From an uncultured Oscillospiraceae bacterium (lineage in GTDB: Bacteria; Bacillota; Clostridia; Oscillospirales; Acutalibacteraceae), in NCBI GenBank assembly GCA_900554335.1, contig USGT01000007.1, positions 1 through 64,000 on the forward strand: a stretch of 64,000 nucleotides of DNA, given 5' to 3'. How positions within the stretch are numbered: the first letter of the stretch is position 1; the number at the start of each line of letters is the position of its first letter. Below are positions 16,713 through 24,336 of this stretch, in pieces. A program made the translations under genes and the position numbers. The notes beneath the pieces are model-generated. The model ran no database searches. It was given only the letters and a program-made list of their open reading frames with translations, and had not been told where the DNA came from.

Positions 16713-17978
16713 ATGAAAGTATTAAAAAAATTAACATCAGCATTTCTTGCTACAACCCTAATTTTATCTTCTGTTTCAAGCAGCATTTTTGCCGGAGGAG
16801 ATGGTGTGGAATCTTATAATCCACTTGGCTATGATGTTGTAAATTCTTATGTTAAAAAAGAAATAAATCGAATTCAGATGGGAATGACTTCTGAAGACAA
16901 ATCTTGTATTTATGTAGAGAATATTAAATTACCGGGTAAGGACAGACGCACCGCTAATGTTTTTCTTATGGGAGCTGTTTTTGGTGCCGATGACCCTGAC
17001 CAAAATTGTGTTATTCAAAAGTATTTGAAAATTTTCAAAGAAACTCAAGAAGAAGTTAAACAATCAATAGAAAAAAGTAAAAAATTTAATAAAAAGGCTG
17101 CAGAGGCAGCAATAAATGCCGGAGCTAATGTTGCGAAAAATTTATTACAAAAATATGGAATTAAAAATTTATTAAAAATTTTTCCTAATGGTAAAAATAT
17201 AAAGATGACTGCAGAAGAATTTAGTGAAATTATTGCCGCATATATAACTGGTGAGGAATTTTTAAAAGTTTGCAGTGCAGCTGAGGTTATAAGTGTATTT
17301 ATGGTGATTGGCGGCGCAGCAGGAATTGTAGGAACATGTATATCAAGAGGTGGAATAATTGCCGGAGTAGTTACGATTACCAAGGCCGTTCCTACTGTTG
17401 TTGCGGTTGTAACGGGTGGTGCTCTAACCGCAACAGGTGCAAGTGCAGGAGCTGGAGCAGGGGCTTTGGTCGCAGCAACAGGAACAGCAGCTGCAGCAGC
17501 TGAAGGAGGAGCAGCAGCGGCGGGAAGTGCTTTAGTAGCAGGAGGGGCATTAGCCGCAGCATCGCCTTTGATTGTGCCGGCTTTGGCAATAGGTTCGGTT
17601 GTTTTAGTTGCCGGTGGAGCAGCTTTAGGTGGGGGCGCATATGTAGCTTCATCGCTTGCTTATTCAAAAAAATTAAAAAGTGAAAAATACGAAAATATTT
17701 GCGGAGTTATTTCAGGTTTAATAAACATTTTTCAAGCTAACTATGGTTGTGGTATACTTAAAAATAATTGCCTTGTTATTGCTTTAGACTTAAGAGATCA
17801 AAGTGGCTGGAATGTTTTTACTCGTGGAAGAAAAAATCAAGGTCATTTTGTTGGAACTTATATGTTAAAAGGTATTGCTAATGCGCCTACAGGCGAAGAA
17901 TATATAAAGCAAAATGGAATTGATTATAAAGCACTTTGTGAGAATTATTCTAAATACATAAAAGATAAGACTGCATAG
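16713..17978 (+). CDS. exported protein with Ala/Gly-rich hydrophobic core
   Basis: The 421-residue protein has a signal peptide (cleavage probably after IFA near 27), leaving GGDGVESYN as in the preceding protein. A charged region (30-160) is followed by a very long Ala/Gly/Val-rich hydrophobic stretch at about 195-325, including long small-residue runs (GAGAGALVAATGTAAAAAEG), with several possible membrane passes. A polar C-terminus has four Cys residues. Such glycine/alanine-rich helices occur in pore-forming toxins and in some envelope proteins, but no family is recognised. It starts two bases after the previous stop, and its ribosome site (AAAGGAG) lies inside that gene. Confidence 0.78.
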   Translation: MKVLKKLTSAFLATTLILSSVSSSIFAGGDGVESYNPLGYDVVNSYVKKEINRIQMGMTSEDKSCIYVENIKLPGKDRRTANVFLMGAVFGADDPDQNCVIQKYLKIFKETQEEVKQSIEKSKKFNKKAAEAAINAGANVAKNLLQKYGIKNLLKIFPNGKNIKMTAEEFSEIIAAYITGEEFLKVCSAAEVISVFMVIGGAAGIVGTCISRGGIIAGVVTITKAVPTVVAVVTGGALTATGASAGAGAGALVAATGTAAAAAEGGAAAAGSALVAGGALAAASPLIVPALAIGSVVLVAGGAALGGGAYVASSLAYSKKLKSEKYENICGVISGLINIFQANYGCGILKNNCLVIALDLRDQSGWNVFTRGRKNQGHFVGTYMLKGIANAPTGEEYIKQNGIDYKALCENYSKYIKDKTA

Positions 17979-18026
17979 AAACAAAAAAATTGATTTATTC
18001 TCTGAAATTTTATGAAGTATAAATAT

Positions 18027-18092
18027 ATTATGGAAATGAAGTTCTCCCGAGGAATTTTTCCTAAACTGCATTTGCTGATGACTTCTACGATG
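18027..18092 (+). promoter_or_regulatory. fluoride riboswitch (crcB motif)
   Basis: The sequence follows the fluoride aptamer pattern. GGAAATGAAGTTCTCC has GGA and TCC pairing around the conserved ATG-GTTC core. A variable hairpin follows, then AAACTGCATTTGCTGATGAC and TTCTACG, matching the conserved AAC-GC-loop-GCTGATGA-CTAC block. GAAGT in the 5' part can pair with ACTTC in the 3' part, in place of the common GGAGT/ACTCC, which preserves the helix by covariation. It lies 44 bases before the remains of crcB, the usual target gene. No other intact gene follows on this strand until 18568. Confidence 0.82.
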
Positions 18093-18135
18093 TGAGTAGG
18101 ATCATTGGCATTTTATTTTTTTGAGGTGATAATTT

Positions 18136-18465
18136 ATGGTTGATTTTTTGATAGTTGGTTTTGGCGGGTTATAGGCTCGGTGGTAAGATATTTATTCGGT
18201 CAAATTCTGATTTTTGCCAGCATAAAATTTCCTATTTCTACGCTGCTTATTAATTTTATTGGGTGTTTGCTCATAGGAATAATAAATTCTTTGGCGATTG
18301 ATTTTAAATTTAAGAGGTTTTACTACGTTTTCTACTTTTTCGCTTGAAATAATTAACATGATTGAAACTGGAAAGACATTCTCAGCAATTGTTTACTGCC
18401 TGGTAAGTGTTTTGCTTAGTTTGGCCGGGGTGATTTTGGGATCTAAAATAATGTTAAATTCTTAA
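18136..18465 (+). pseudogene. crcB: dead fluoride channel gene crcB
   Basis: From ATG 18136 (GAGGTG site) the frame gives MVDFLIVGFGG and then meets a stop. One missing base after GGCGGG explains it, because the next frame continues IGSVVRYLFGQ and STLLINFIGCLLIGIINSLA, typical of CrcB/Fluc. A second break after FKFKR deletes about 12 residues; the remainder resumes as GFTTFSTFSLEIINMIETG and ends LAGVILGSKIMLNS. The channel normally exports fluoride as a dimer. The two lesions leave no functional product, although the riboswitch upstream appears intact. Confidence 0.85.
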
Positions 18466-18516
18466 GTTTTTATTTTGATTTCGGTATTTATTTAATAAAA
18501 ATAGATTAAAAATTTA

Positions 18517-18545
18517 TTGACTAATTTTCATAAAAATATTATAAT
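18517..18545 (+). promoter_or_regulatory. promoter of the leucine-rich-repeat gene pair
   Basis: TTGACT (18517-18522) and TATAAT (18540-18545) have a 17-base spacer. The predicted transcript starts almost at the ribosome site, giving an unusually short leader of about 16 bases. Confidence 0.7.
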
Positions 18546-18567
18546 TAAAATAAAGGAGATGTTAAAA

Positions 18568-19707
18568 ATGAAAAGCCTGAAAAAAGTAACTGCATCCATT
18601 CTTTCGGTGTTAATTTCTTTTTCCGCTGTTAGTGAAGCGGCTGAAACTACCGTTGATTCTAACCCAAATTTTTGCTACAAAATAGTTGGCGAAAAAAATG
18701 CCGTTTTAACTGAATTTAAATCTTCTAAGCTAAAAAATCTTTCGGATCCTGAAGGTTACAATATTATTGAAATAGCAGATGATGCAAGCAAAACTGAAGT
18801 TTATAATCGCAGCGATGTTATTAATTTTTGGGCGACGGTTGTTTTAACAGCCCCTACCATAGTTGTGCCGGCATTTATGTTTGATAATCCTGAAAATCCT
18901 CCAAAAGTTGGAAAATTTAAACGAAATAATGTTATCTCTGGAATAACTTCTGTAAATTTGCCTCACTGCAAAAGAGTTGGGAAAAGGGCTTTTTCATGTT
19001 GCAATAAACTTGAAACTGTCAACCTGCCTGAATGCACTACCTTGGAAAGAGACAGTTTGATGGGCTGCATTATGGTTAATAAACTTAACGTTCCCAAATG
19101 CTTGACTTTGAGTAGTCCTTTTGGAATTTACGGCAATCATTCTGCAAAAGGAAGCTTGAAAGAGCTAAATGCTGAGCAATGCACGAAAATTGAAAAGGGA
19201 AGTTTCAAAGGTTTTATGAAGCTTGAAATTGCGAATATCCCAAATGTTACTTATGTCGGAAGTGAATGCTTTGACTATTGCAAATCGCTAAAAGAGCTTG
19301 ATTTAAACAAATGCAAAATTATTCCCGAAAGATGTTTCCAAAGATGCTTTGGTTTGAGAACAATTTTGTTGAATTCTTGCACTGAAATTAAGAAAAACGC
19401 TTTTAAAAAATGCGAATCACTGCAGAATATGAACTTGCCTAATTGCGCCAAAATAGGGCCAGACGCTTTCGAAGGTTGCAAAAATCTGTGTAAATTAAGC
19501 GCACCGAAATTAACAAGTATTTCAAAAAACGCTTTTACCAGTTTGAGCGAAGTTTACATTCCGGCGTGCAAATATGTTGGTGAAGGAACATTTAACAATT
19601 GCAGGAATTTAAAGAAAATAACTGTTTCGCGCGATTGCAAATTCGAAGGAAGTTCTTTGCCATATGATAAAGTTTTAAATAATGAATTAGAAATTGTTAG
19701 AGTATAA
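18568..19707 (+). CDS. BspA-type leucine-rich-repeat exported protein
   Basis: A protein of about 379 residues starting at ATG 18568, with AAAGGAG nine bases upstream. The signal peptide MKSLKKVTASILSVLISFSA is probably cleaved near EAA. A second hydrophobic stretch lies near 90-107 (FWATVVLTAPTIVVPAFMF). From about 130 to the end it carries irregular LRR_5/BspA repeats of 22-24 residues with the pattern LPxCxxxGxxAFxxCxxL, for example VNLPHCKRVGKRAFSCCNKL and MNLPNCAKIGPDAFEGCKNL. BspA-type repeats usually mediate adhesion to host proteins or other cells. No LPxTG or other anchor is present. It is followed 35 bp later by a close paralog. Confidence 0.85.
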   Translation: MKSLKKVTASILSVLISFSAVSEAAETTVDSNPNFCYKIVGEKNAVLTEFKSSKLKNLSDPEGYNIIEIADDASKTEVYNRSDVINFWATVVLTAPTIVVPAFMFDNPENPPKVGKFKRNNVISGITSVNLPHCKRVGKRAFSCCNKLETVNLPECTTLERDSLMGCIMVNKLNVPKCLTLSSPFGIYGNHSAKGSLKELNAEQCTKIEKGSFKGFMKLEIANIPNVTYVGSECFDYCKSLKELDLNKCKIIPERCFQRCFGLRTILLNSCTEIKKNAFKKCESLQNMNLPNCAKIGPDAFEGCKNLCKLSAPKLTSISKNAFTSLSEVYIPACKYVGEGTFNNCRNLKKITVSRDCKFEGSSLPYDKVLNNELEIVRV

Positions 19708-19742
19708 AATTTGGATGAATATATAAATGGAGAATACTAAAA

Positions 19743-20894
19743 ATGAGAAGTTTTAAAAAAATAACAGCTGCTGTTCTTTCGGGGCTGATTTCTTTTTCTG
19801 CTGTGAGTGCTTTGCCTGAAACTACCGTTGATTCAAACCCGAATTTTTCTTACAAAATATTAGAGGGAAAAGATATCATTTTAACTGAGATAAAACCTTC
19901 TAAACTCGAAACACTTTCAGGCCCGGTTGAAGGGTATTATAATGTTGTTGAAGTGGCTAATGATGCCAGCAAAGCCAAAATTGTAAAAAATAATTACACT
20001 ATTTTGGACGCTATTGAATTTTGGGGCATAGTTATTGGTTTGGGTTTTACTGTTATAGTCCCAGTGTGCATGCTTAGCAACCCCAATATAAGGCCGGAAA
20101 TTGGTAAGTTTAAAAATTTTAAATATATTTATTCAAAAATAACTTCTGTGGATTTGCCGCATTGCAAAAAAGTGGGCAAGAATGCTTTTCTTAGCTGCCA
20201 AAATCTAAAAACTGTGAGTTTGCCCAAATGCACTATTTTGGAAAAATGCAGTTTAATGAGCTGCCATAATGTTACTAAACTTAATGTTCCTGAGTGTTTG
20301 GTTTTGGATAACCCCTTTGGAATTGACACCAGTTACTCCATACGCTATGATGCCGGCAAAAAACTTAAAGAGTTAAATGCTCAAAAATGCACCAGGATTG
20401 AAGACAGGTGTTTTGGCGGGTTTATGAATTTAGAAAAATTAAATCTCCCGAATTTAGTTTCTGTTGGGTGCGAAAGTTTTGCGCTTTGCCGTTCTTTGAA
20501 AAATGTTTCTTTGAATTCTTGCGCTGAGATTAAAGAATGTGCTTTCAGGAAGTGCACATCTTTGAAAAATATAGATTTACCTAATTGCAAAAAAATTGGC
20601 TGGGGTGCTTTTGAAGGTTGCTGTAAGTTAACTAAATTTAATGCACCGAATGTAAAGGAAATTGGCGCGAATGCCTTTGGAGCCTTTAGAAATGATCGCG
20701 ATCAAACGGTGTGGTTTAAGCGCAATAATTTAGAAGAGGTGTATGTTCCAAGCTGCAGTTATATTGGTGAAAATGCTTTTAGCGATTGCAAAAAACTAAA
20801 AAAGATAACAGTTTCGCATAATTGCAAATTTGCAAAAAATTCCTTGCCATTTGAAAGGGTTTCAAGCAATAAATTAGAAATCATAAGGGTTTAA
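19743..20894 (+). CDS. BspA-type leucine-rich-repeat exported protein, paralog
   Basis: The 383-residue tandem paralog of the preceding gene shares the signal peptide (MRSFKKITAAVLSGLISFSA), the mature start ETTVDSNPNF, the internal hydrophobic stretch and the same repeats (VDLPHCKKVGKNAFLSCQNL, IDLPNCKKIGWGAFEGCCKL). Conservation runs through the full length with small insertions, including an extra stretch near FRNDRDQTVWFKRNN. This indicates an old tandem duplication followed by divergence. It probably acts outside the cell in adhesion. A strong terminator ends the two-gene unit. Confidence 0.85.
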   Translation: MRSFKKITAAVLSGLISFSAVSALPETTVDSNPNFSYKILEGKDIILTEIKPSKLETLSGPVEGYYNVVEVANDASKAKIVKNNYTILDAIEFWGIVIGLGFTVIVPVCMLSNPNIRPEIGKFKNFKYIYSKITSVDLPHCKKVGKNAFLSCQNLKTVSLPKCTILEKCSLMSCHNVTKLNVPECLVLDNPFGIDTSYSIRYDAGKKLKELNAQKCTRIEDRCFGGFMNLEKLNLPNLVSVGCESFALCRSLKNVSLNSCAEIKECAFRKCTSLKNIDLPNCKKIGWGAFEGCCKLTKFNAPNVKEIGANAFGAFRNDRDQTVWFKRNNLEEVYVPSCSYIGENAFSDCKKLKKITVSHNCKFAKNSLPFERVSSNKLEIIRV

Positions 20895-20914
20895 AATTTA
20901 ATATAAGCTAAGTT

Positions 20915-20945
20915 GCCTCAGGGAGCACCCTGGGGTGATTTTTTA
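20915..20945 (+). terminator. terminator after the leucine-rich-repeat pair
   Basis: CCTCAGGG (20916-20923) pairs with CCCTGGGG (20928-20935), with one G-U pair, around AGCA. TGATTTTTTATTTTT follows. Confidence 0.85.
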
Positions 20946-21018
20946 TTTTTGAGTTGTATTGAAGAAAACTGGATAAAGTCATATAATAAGTGTATTTTAT
21001 TTGAAAAGTTGGAATTAG

Positions 21019-21090
21019 ATGAATAAAAATGTGCTTATTTTATCAGGCAGCCTTCGCAAAAAAGGCAATTCGGATTTGCTTTGCGATTTT
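21019..21090 (+). pseudogene. N-terminal remnant of an NADPH-dependent FMN reductase
   Basis: ATG 21019 encodes MNKNVLILSGSLRKKGNSDL, the phosphate-binding start of flavodoxin-like FMN reductases (xxLxGSxRxxGNT/S). Homology ends after LLCD, and the frame stops within ten codons. The rest of the gene is missing and opposite-strand DUF6512 sequence follows. Confidence 0.65.
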
Positions 21091-21672
21091 CCTTGCAAAT
21101 GCTTTTCTTTTTAGTTTTAACATTATTTTCTGCAGCATAGCTCGAAGTTTCACCTTTGTGCTTATGCATTTCAGTGTGCCCGAGAAGCCCATATTTATGA
21201 GAAATCGGGTTTTCAAAAATAAAGTTTTTTGGCGGATTAAAAATAAAAAAGCTCCGCAAACATCAATATGCATCCAAGGTAGTTACATATTGGGGGGCAG
21301 CGGGCCAAAATTAATTAAAAAATTAAAAAACGCCACTGAGCAGATTACTGTGAAGTAAAAACAGGTTATATCTACCCATAAAATTGCTTTTTTGGTAAAT
21401 TTTGTGTAAGAATAAAATATAGAAGGGATTAACGCAATTATGGCTAATAAACTTAGCAATTTAGCGACGAAATAATTAGGGTTTGCGCCGTAAATATAAC
21501 CATCGTATAATCACTACAAAATCGCTGGCATAAGGCAAATTTTAATGTGTTCCCATGTACTTTCATTAACCGCTGCGAAAATGGCTACGACCTTATTGCA
21601 CCCGCTTAATTCATACAAAAAATGCAGCAAAGCGCCTAACGCTGCAATTACAAGCATTTCGATATAAATCAT
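21035..21672 (-). pseudogene. broken DUF6512 membrane protein gene
   Basis: Reading the minus strand from ATG 21672 gives MIYIEMLVIAALGALLHFLY and FAAVNESTWEHIKICLMPA, the typical N-terminal half of DUF6512 membrane proteins, then a TAG. After a frame change it continues YGANPNYFVAKLLSLLAIIA and WVDITCFYFTVICSVAFF. A further stop and frame change lead to the family C-terminus FNPPKNFIFENPISHKYGLL. At least three lesions separate recognisable blocks, so no complete protein is made. The extreme C-terminal tail overlaps the FMN-reductase remnant on the other strand, which suggests that a deletion joined the two relics. Confidence 0.72.
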
Positions 21673-21702
21673 TTAAATTCTTTTTTCACAATGCAAAAAA
21701 TA

Positions 21703-21727
21703 TCCTCACAGACTTAAAACTGTGAGG
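21703..21727. terminator. terminator between ankyrin-like gene and DUF6512 relic
   Basis: CCTCACAG (21703-21710) pairs with CTGTGAGG (21720-21727) around a nine-base loop. AAAAAATA lies on the left (T-run for the minus-strand gene) and GTTTTAT on the right. Confidence 0.85.
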
Positions 21728-21743
21728 GTTTTATAATATATTT

Positions 21744-22649
21744 TTAGTTTTCTATTTCCATTGCAGTGCCTGCGTTAACGAAAGTTCCTAATTGCTCTTC
21801 CAAAGCGGAGGTTTCGAGTTTCGTGCAATTGCCGAAAGGTATTCCAAAATATTTCTTTTGAATCTTTTCAACGTATTTTAGATATTCCGCAATTTGAGTA
21901 AAGCCCAACTGCTCGGCCTCGAAAGGTAAATCTATATTAATTTTATTAAAATTCTCAGTTATAAACGATGGCCTAGTGCACACTAAGCTAATATCAGGCG
22001 CTGACTGCACGATGTTTTTCACTAAATCTAAGTTTCCTGAAATTACAGCGCACATAAGGTTTAAATTTAATCTCACAGCATATTCAAAATTTGCTGATGT
22101 ATCCGGCGGATAGGCAGAGGAGTCAGTTGGCACACCTATAATATAAAAATTTTTAAGGAAAATAGGTTCTGCAAAGGCCTTAAATTGGTCTGATTTAATT
22201 TTTACTAGCCGCTCTTCATCAAAACTAGGAATGGTTTCAAAATAACTTCCTCTTGATTCCCTTGCTTTTGTTTGTTTGGAGCAAGAATTACTATTTAATA
22301 ATTTAGTATTGTATTTTTCTCTTATTAGATCTTGTATTTCACGGTTCGAATATTTTTTAGCTTCCTTAACGCTGAAAAATTTAATGCTTTCGTTAGGGTC
22401 GTTAGTTATAACGGGGAAGGTTTTTAAAATATCAATTTTATCTATATTTTCTTTCACTAGATCAATATTGTTAGTAAGTATTCCGCGAATGAGATTATAC
22501 CATTTTTTGTTCTTTAGTTTGCAATAGCACGCAGCCACAAAGTTGTTTTTCGGATAGCTTTCTTCTAAACCTACTATTTTAAAATTCCCCCAGGCGACAG
22601 GGTCAACTTCCCACATATCATTTACTTTTGCCTCTTGATAAAAGCTCAT
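21744..22649 (-). CDS. ankyrin-repeat-like cytoplasmic protein
   Basis: A protein of about 301 residues with the start at ATG 22649, preceded by GGAAGGAAG at good spacing. A TTG one codon earlier is less likely. There is no signal peptide or membrane segment. Two stretches resemble ankyrin helices: NLIRGILTNNIDLVKENIDK near 76-95 and NLNLMCAVISGNLDLVKNIV near 205-225. The second is followed by a helix with EAEQLGFTQIAEYLKYVEK near 258. The middle part (120-190) is polar with a Cys/Ser/Lys-rich stretch. Ankyrin proteins bind other proteins and are frequent in host-associated bacteria. The repeats are degenerate, so the assignment is tentative. It stands alone with its own terminator among decayed genes. 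Confidence 0.6.
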   Translation of the reverse strand: MSFYQEAKVNDMWEVDPVAWGNFKIVGLEESYPKNNFVAACYCKLKNKKWYNLIRGILTNNIDLVKENIDKIDILKTFPVITNDPNESIKFFSVKEAKKYSNREIQDLIREKYNTKLLNSNSCSKQTKARESRGSYFETIPSFDEERLVKIKSDQFKAFAEPIFLKNFYIIGVPTDSSAYPPDTSANFEYAVRLNLNLMCAVISGNLDLVKNIVQSAPDISLVCTRPSFITENFNKINIDLPFEAEQLGFTQIAEYLKYVEKIQKKYFGIPFGNCTKLETSALEEQLGTFVNAGTAMEIEN

Positions 22650-22879
22650 CAAATCTTCCTTCCTGATTTATAAGTTTAAACTTTACAATTTTTTTTAATA
22701 ATATTTATATGATATATTAATATTACATCTTAAGTTTGAAGTTTTGTCAAGTTTTCTTATTCTTATTGCTCCCTAAAAAAACCATTGGAGTAATAAGCTT
22801 TTAATTATTTTAGCCTTAAAAAAGAAAAAATTGCTTGCTAAAAATAACAAACAACTTATTTTATTATGAACTATAATAT

Positions 22880-22956
22880 TGGTCCGCCCGGAGGGATTCG
22901 AACCCCCGACCTTCAGAATCGGAATCTGCTGCGATATCCAGCTTCGCCACGGGCGG
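22880..22956 (-). tRNA. tRNA-Arg(CCG)
   Basis: A 77-base cloverleaf on the minus strand. The acceptor strands are CCGCCCG and CGGGCGG with A and encoded CCA. The D-arm is GGCGAAGCTGGATATCGC, the anticodon loop is TTCCGAT (anticodon CCG, arginine) and the T-arm loop is TTCGAAT. Confidence 0.95.
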
Positions 22957-22966
22957 ATACATAACT

Positions 22967-22995
22967 ATTTTAATTCAAATTAGTTTGATTTTCAA
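22967..22995 (-). promoter_or_regulatory. promoter of tRNA-Arg
   Basis: On the minus strand TTGAAA (22995-22990) and TAAAAT (22972-22967) are 17 bases apart, 10 bases before the tRNA. Upstream, 22996-23271 holds no gene; its only notable feature is an 18-bp AT-rich palindrome at 23014-23031. Confidence 0.5.
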
Positions 22996-23271
22996 TAGCC
23001 AAAATTTTATGCCATGATTTTAAAAAATCATACGTAGTTTTTTAGAAAAAATAAATTATTTTAGAGCATTTCTCTGTTTTAAAACCTGAAAAAATTGGAT
23101 ATTATAAATTTGAAAACTAGTTTTACTGGAAAATATAACATTTAAACAGTGCAATTTGGCCTGCCTTTTAGAGTTGTGTAATAGTTAAAAATACCTAAAT
23201 AATTATTCAATAGTAAAATAATATAGATAAATGCACAAAATATGTTATAATTGCTTTTGTAAAATATCAAA

Positions 23272-23490
23272 AAAAGCGACAGGCAGATACTTTTGTGCGT
23301 TGATGGCGAAGATTGGTACCAGGAAGTTGGCAAACCCGGAGACGTCGTAACAGTTCCGGCGGAGGTTAAACATTGGCACGGCGCTAAAAAAGGCAGCTGG
23401 TTTAGCCACTTGGAGGTGGAATGCCCTGGGGAAGATACTTCAAATGAATGGTGCGAGCCGGTTAGCGATGAAGAATATAATAATTTGTAA
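23272..23490 (+). pseudogene. C-terminal remnant of a cupin-domain gene
   Basis: The frame encodes RQILLCVDGEDWYQEVGKPG, then VVTVPAEVKHWHGAKKGSWF and SHLEVECPGED, the second half of a small cupin of the kind found beside flavodoxin-type genes. The metal-binding histidines of KHWHG remain. The N-terminal half is missing, a stop lies just upstream, and about ten residues are absent between GKP and GDVV. No ribosome site or start exists for the remnant. It ends 15 bp before the intact nitroreductase gene. Confidence 0.72.
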
Positions 23491-23505
23491 GTGAGGTATT
23501 TCAAA

Positions 23506-24012
23506 ATGGATTTCGAAACAGTTATTAAAACCCGAACCGCAGTTAGAGAATTTAAAACAGACAAGGTGGAAGACAGCAAAATTGAAAAAATATTAAACGC
23601 AGGGAGAATTGCTCCGACGGCTAAAAATTTGCAACCGCAGAAAATTTATGTTGTTAAATCAGAAGATGCTTTAAGCAAAATCGATGAAATCACGCCTTGC
23701 AGATACGGCGCACCGGTTTGCTTGCTTGTTTGCGCGGATAAAAATATCGCTTGGGCAAACGAGGGCTGCTCTTCATATGAAACCGACGCAGCTATCGTTG
23801 CGACTCATATGCTTTTAGAGGCAGCTAATTTAGGCCTTGGGAGCGTTTGGGTTAGATATTTTGATATTCCAAAGTTAATTAAAAAATTTAATTTGCCGGA
23901 AAATGTGGTCCCGGTGTGCTTGATTCCAATTGGCTATGCTGCAGAAGGCTACAAAGAAAGCCCGCTTCACAATCAAAGAAAAAAATTAAACGAAACGGTA
24001 ACGTATATTTAA
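23506..24012 (+). CDS. nitroreductase family protein
   Basis: The 168-residue flavoprotein has the family N-terminus DFETVIKTRTAVREFKTDKV with the FMN-phosphate-binding Arg cluster, the APTAKNLQPQKIYVV segment, an ATHMLLEAANLGLGSVWV helix region and a C-terminal IGYAAEGYKES. Such enzymes reduce nitro compounds or quinones with NAD(P)H. ATG 23506 is chosen because GTGAGG lies 10 bases upstream. It is short for the family but complete. It is the only intact member of a relic redox cluster (cupin upstream, flavodoxin downstream). Confidence 0.88.
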   Translation: MDFETVIKTRTAVREFKTDKVEDSKIEKILNAGRIAPTAKNLQPQKIYVVKSEDALSKIDEITPCRYGAPVCLLVCADKNIAWANEGCSSYETDAAIVATHMLLEAANLGLGSVWVRYFDIPKLIKKFNLPENVVPVCLIPIGYAAEGYKESPLHNQRKKLNETVTYI

Positions 24013-24048
24013 AATTCAATTTTATTAAAAAATCAGGAGGTATAAACC

Positions 24049-24159
24049 ATGAAAAAAGTATTAGTCGCATATTTTTCAGCAAGTGGCACAAAGAAAGAGC
24101 TTGCAGAAAATCTTGCCCATATTGCAGAACAAATTTTGGATACTCTCCAACAGGGGTAG
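24049..24159 (+). pseudogene. N-terminal remnant of a flavodoxin gene
   Basis: ATG 24049, with a strong AGGAGG site, encodes MKKVLVAYFSASGTKKELAE, the FMN-phosphate loop of flavodoxins. After about 28 residues homology ends and a TAG follows at codon 37. The DNA just after encodes, in another frame, SPTGVVLVDYNYVNGANWRS, which looks like the tail of an unrelated protein. A deletion probably fused the two; 24160-24336 holds no intact gene. Confidence 0.7.
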
Positions 24160-24243
24160 TTCTTGTTGACTACAACTACGTCAATGGAGCTAACTGGAGA
24201 TCAGTTAAAAATCAAGATACATAATAGAATTAAAATCAATAGT

Positions 24244-24316
24244 AATCTTACAATTTTAAAATTTTGCTGGCAAATTATTAAATTATGTGGTAAAATTAAC
24301 ATGAGATTGTAAGATT
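24244..24316. repeat. 11-bp inverted repeat flanking a 51-bp spacer
   Basis: AATCTTACAAT (24244-24254) is the exact reverse complement of ATTGTAAGATT (24306-24316). The right arm ends eight bases before the ribosome site of the next gene, so it could form a leader hairpin or bind a regulator. Confidence 0.5.
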
Positions 24317-24336
24317 TTATTTTTTGGAGGAATTAA

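Noticed and set aside
17392..17667. Minus-strand open frame opposite the Ala/Gly-rich protein
   Set aside because: Its Leu/Pro/Gln-rich low-complexity product is the antisense of Ala/Gly codons, and there is no ribosome site.
21029..21358. Plus-strand 109-codon frame in the relic region
   Set aside because: Most of it is antisense to recognisable DUF6512 blocks on the minus strand, and its start shows no ribosome site.
23014..23031. 18-bp AT-rich palindrome upstream of tRNA-Arg
   Set aside because: Perfect but made almost only of A and T with no gene start nearby; expected by chance in such AT-rich DNA.
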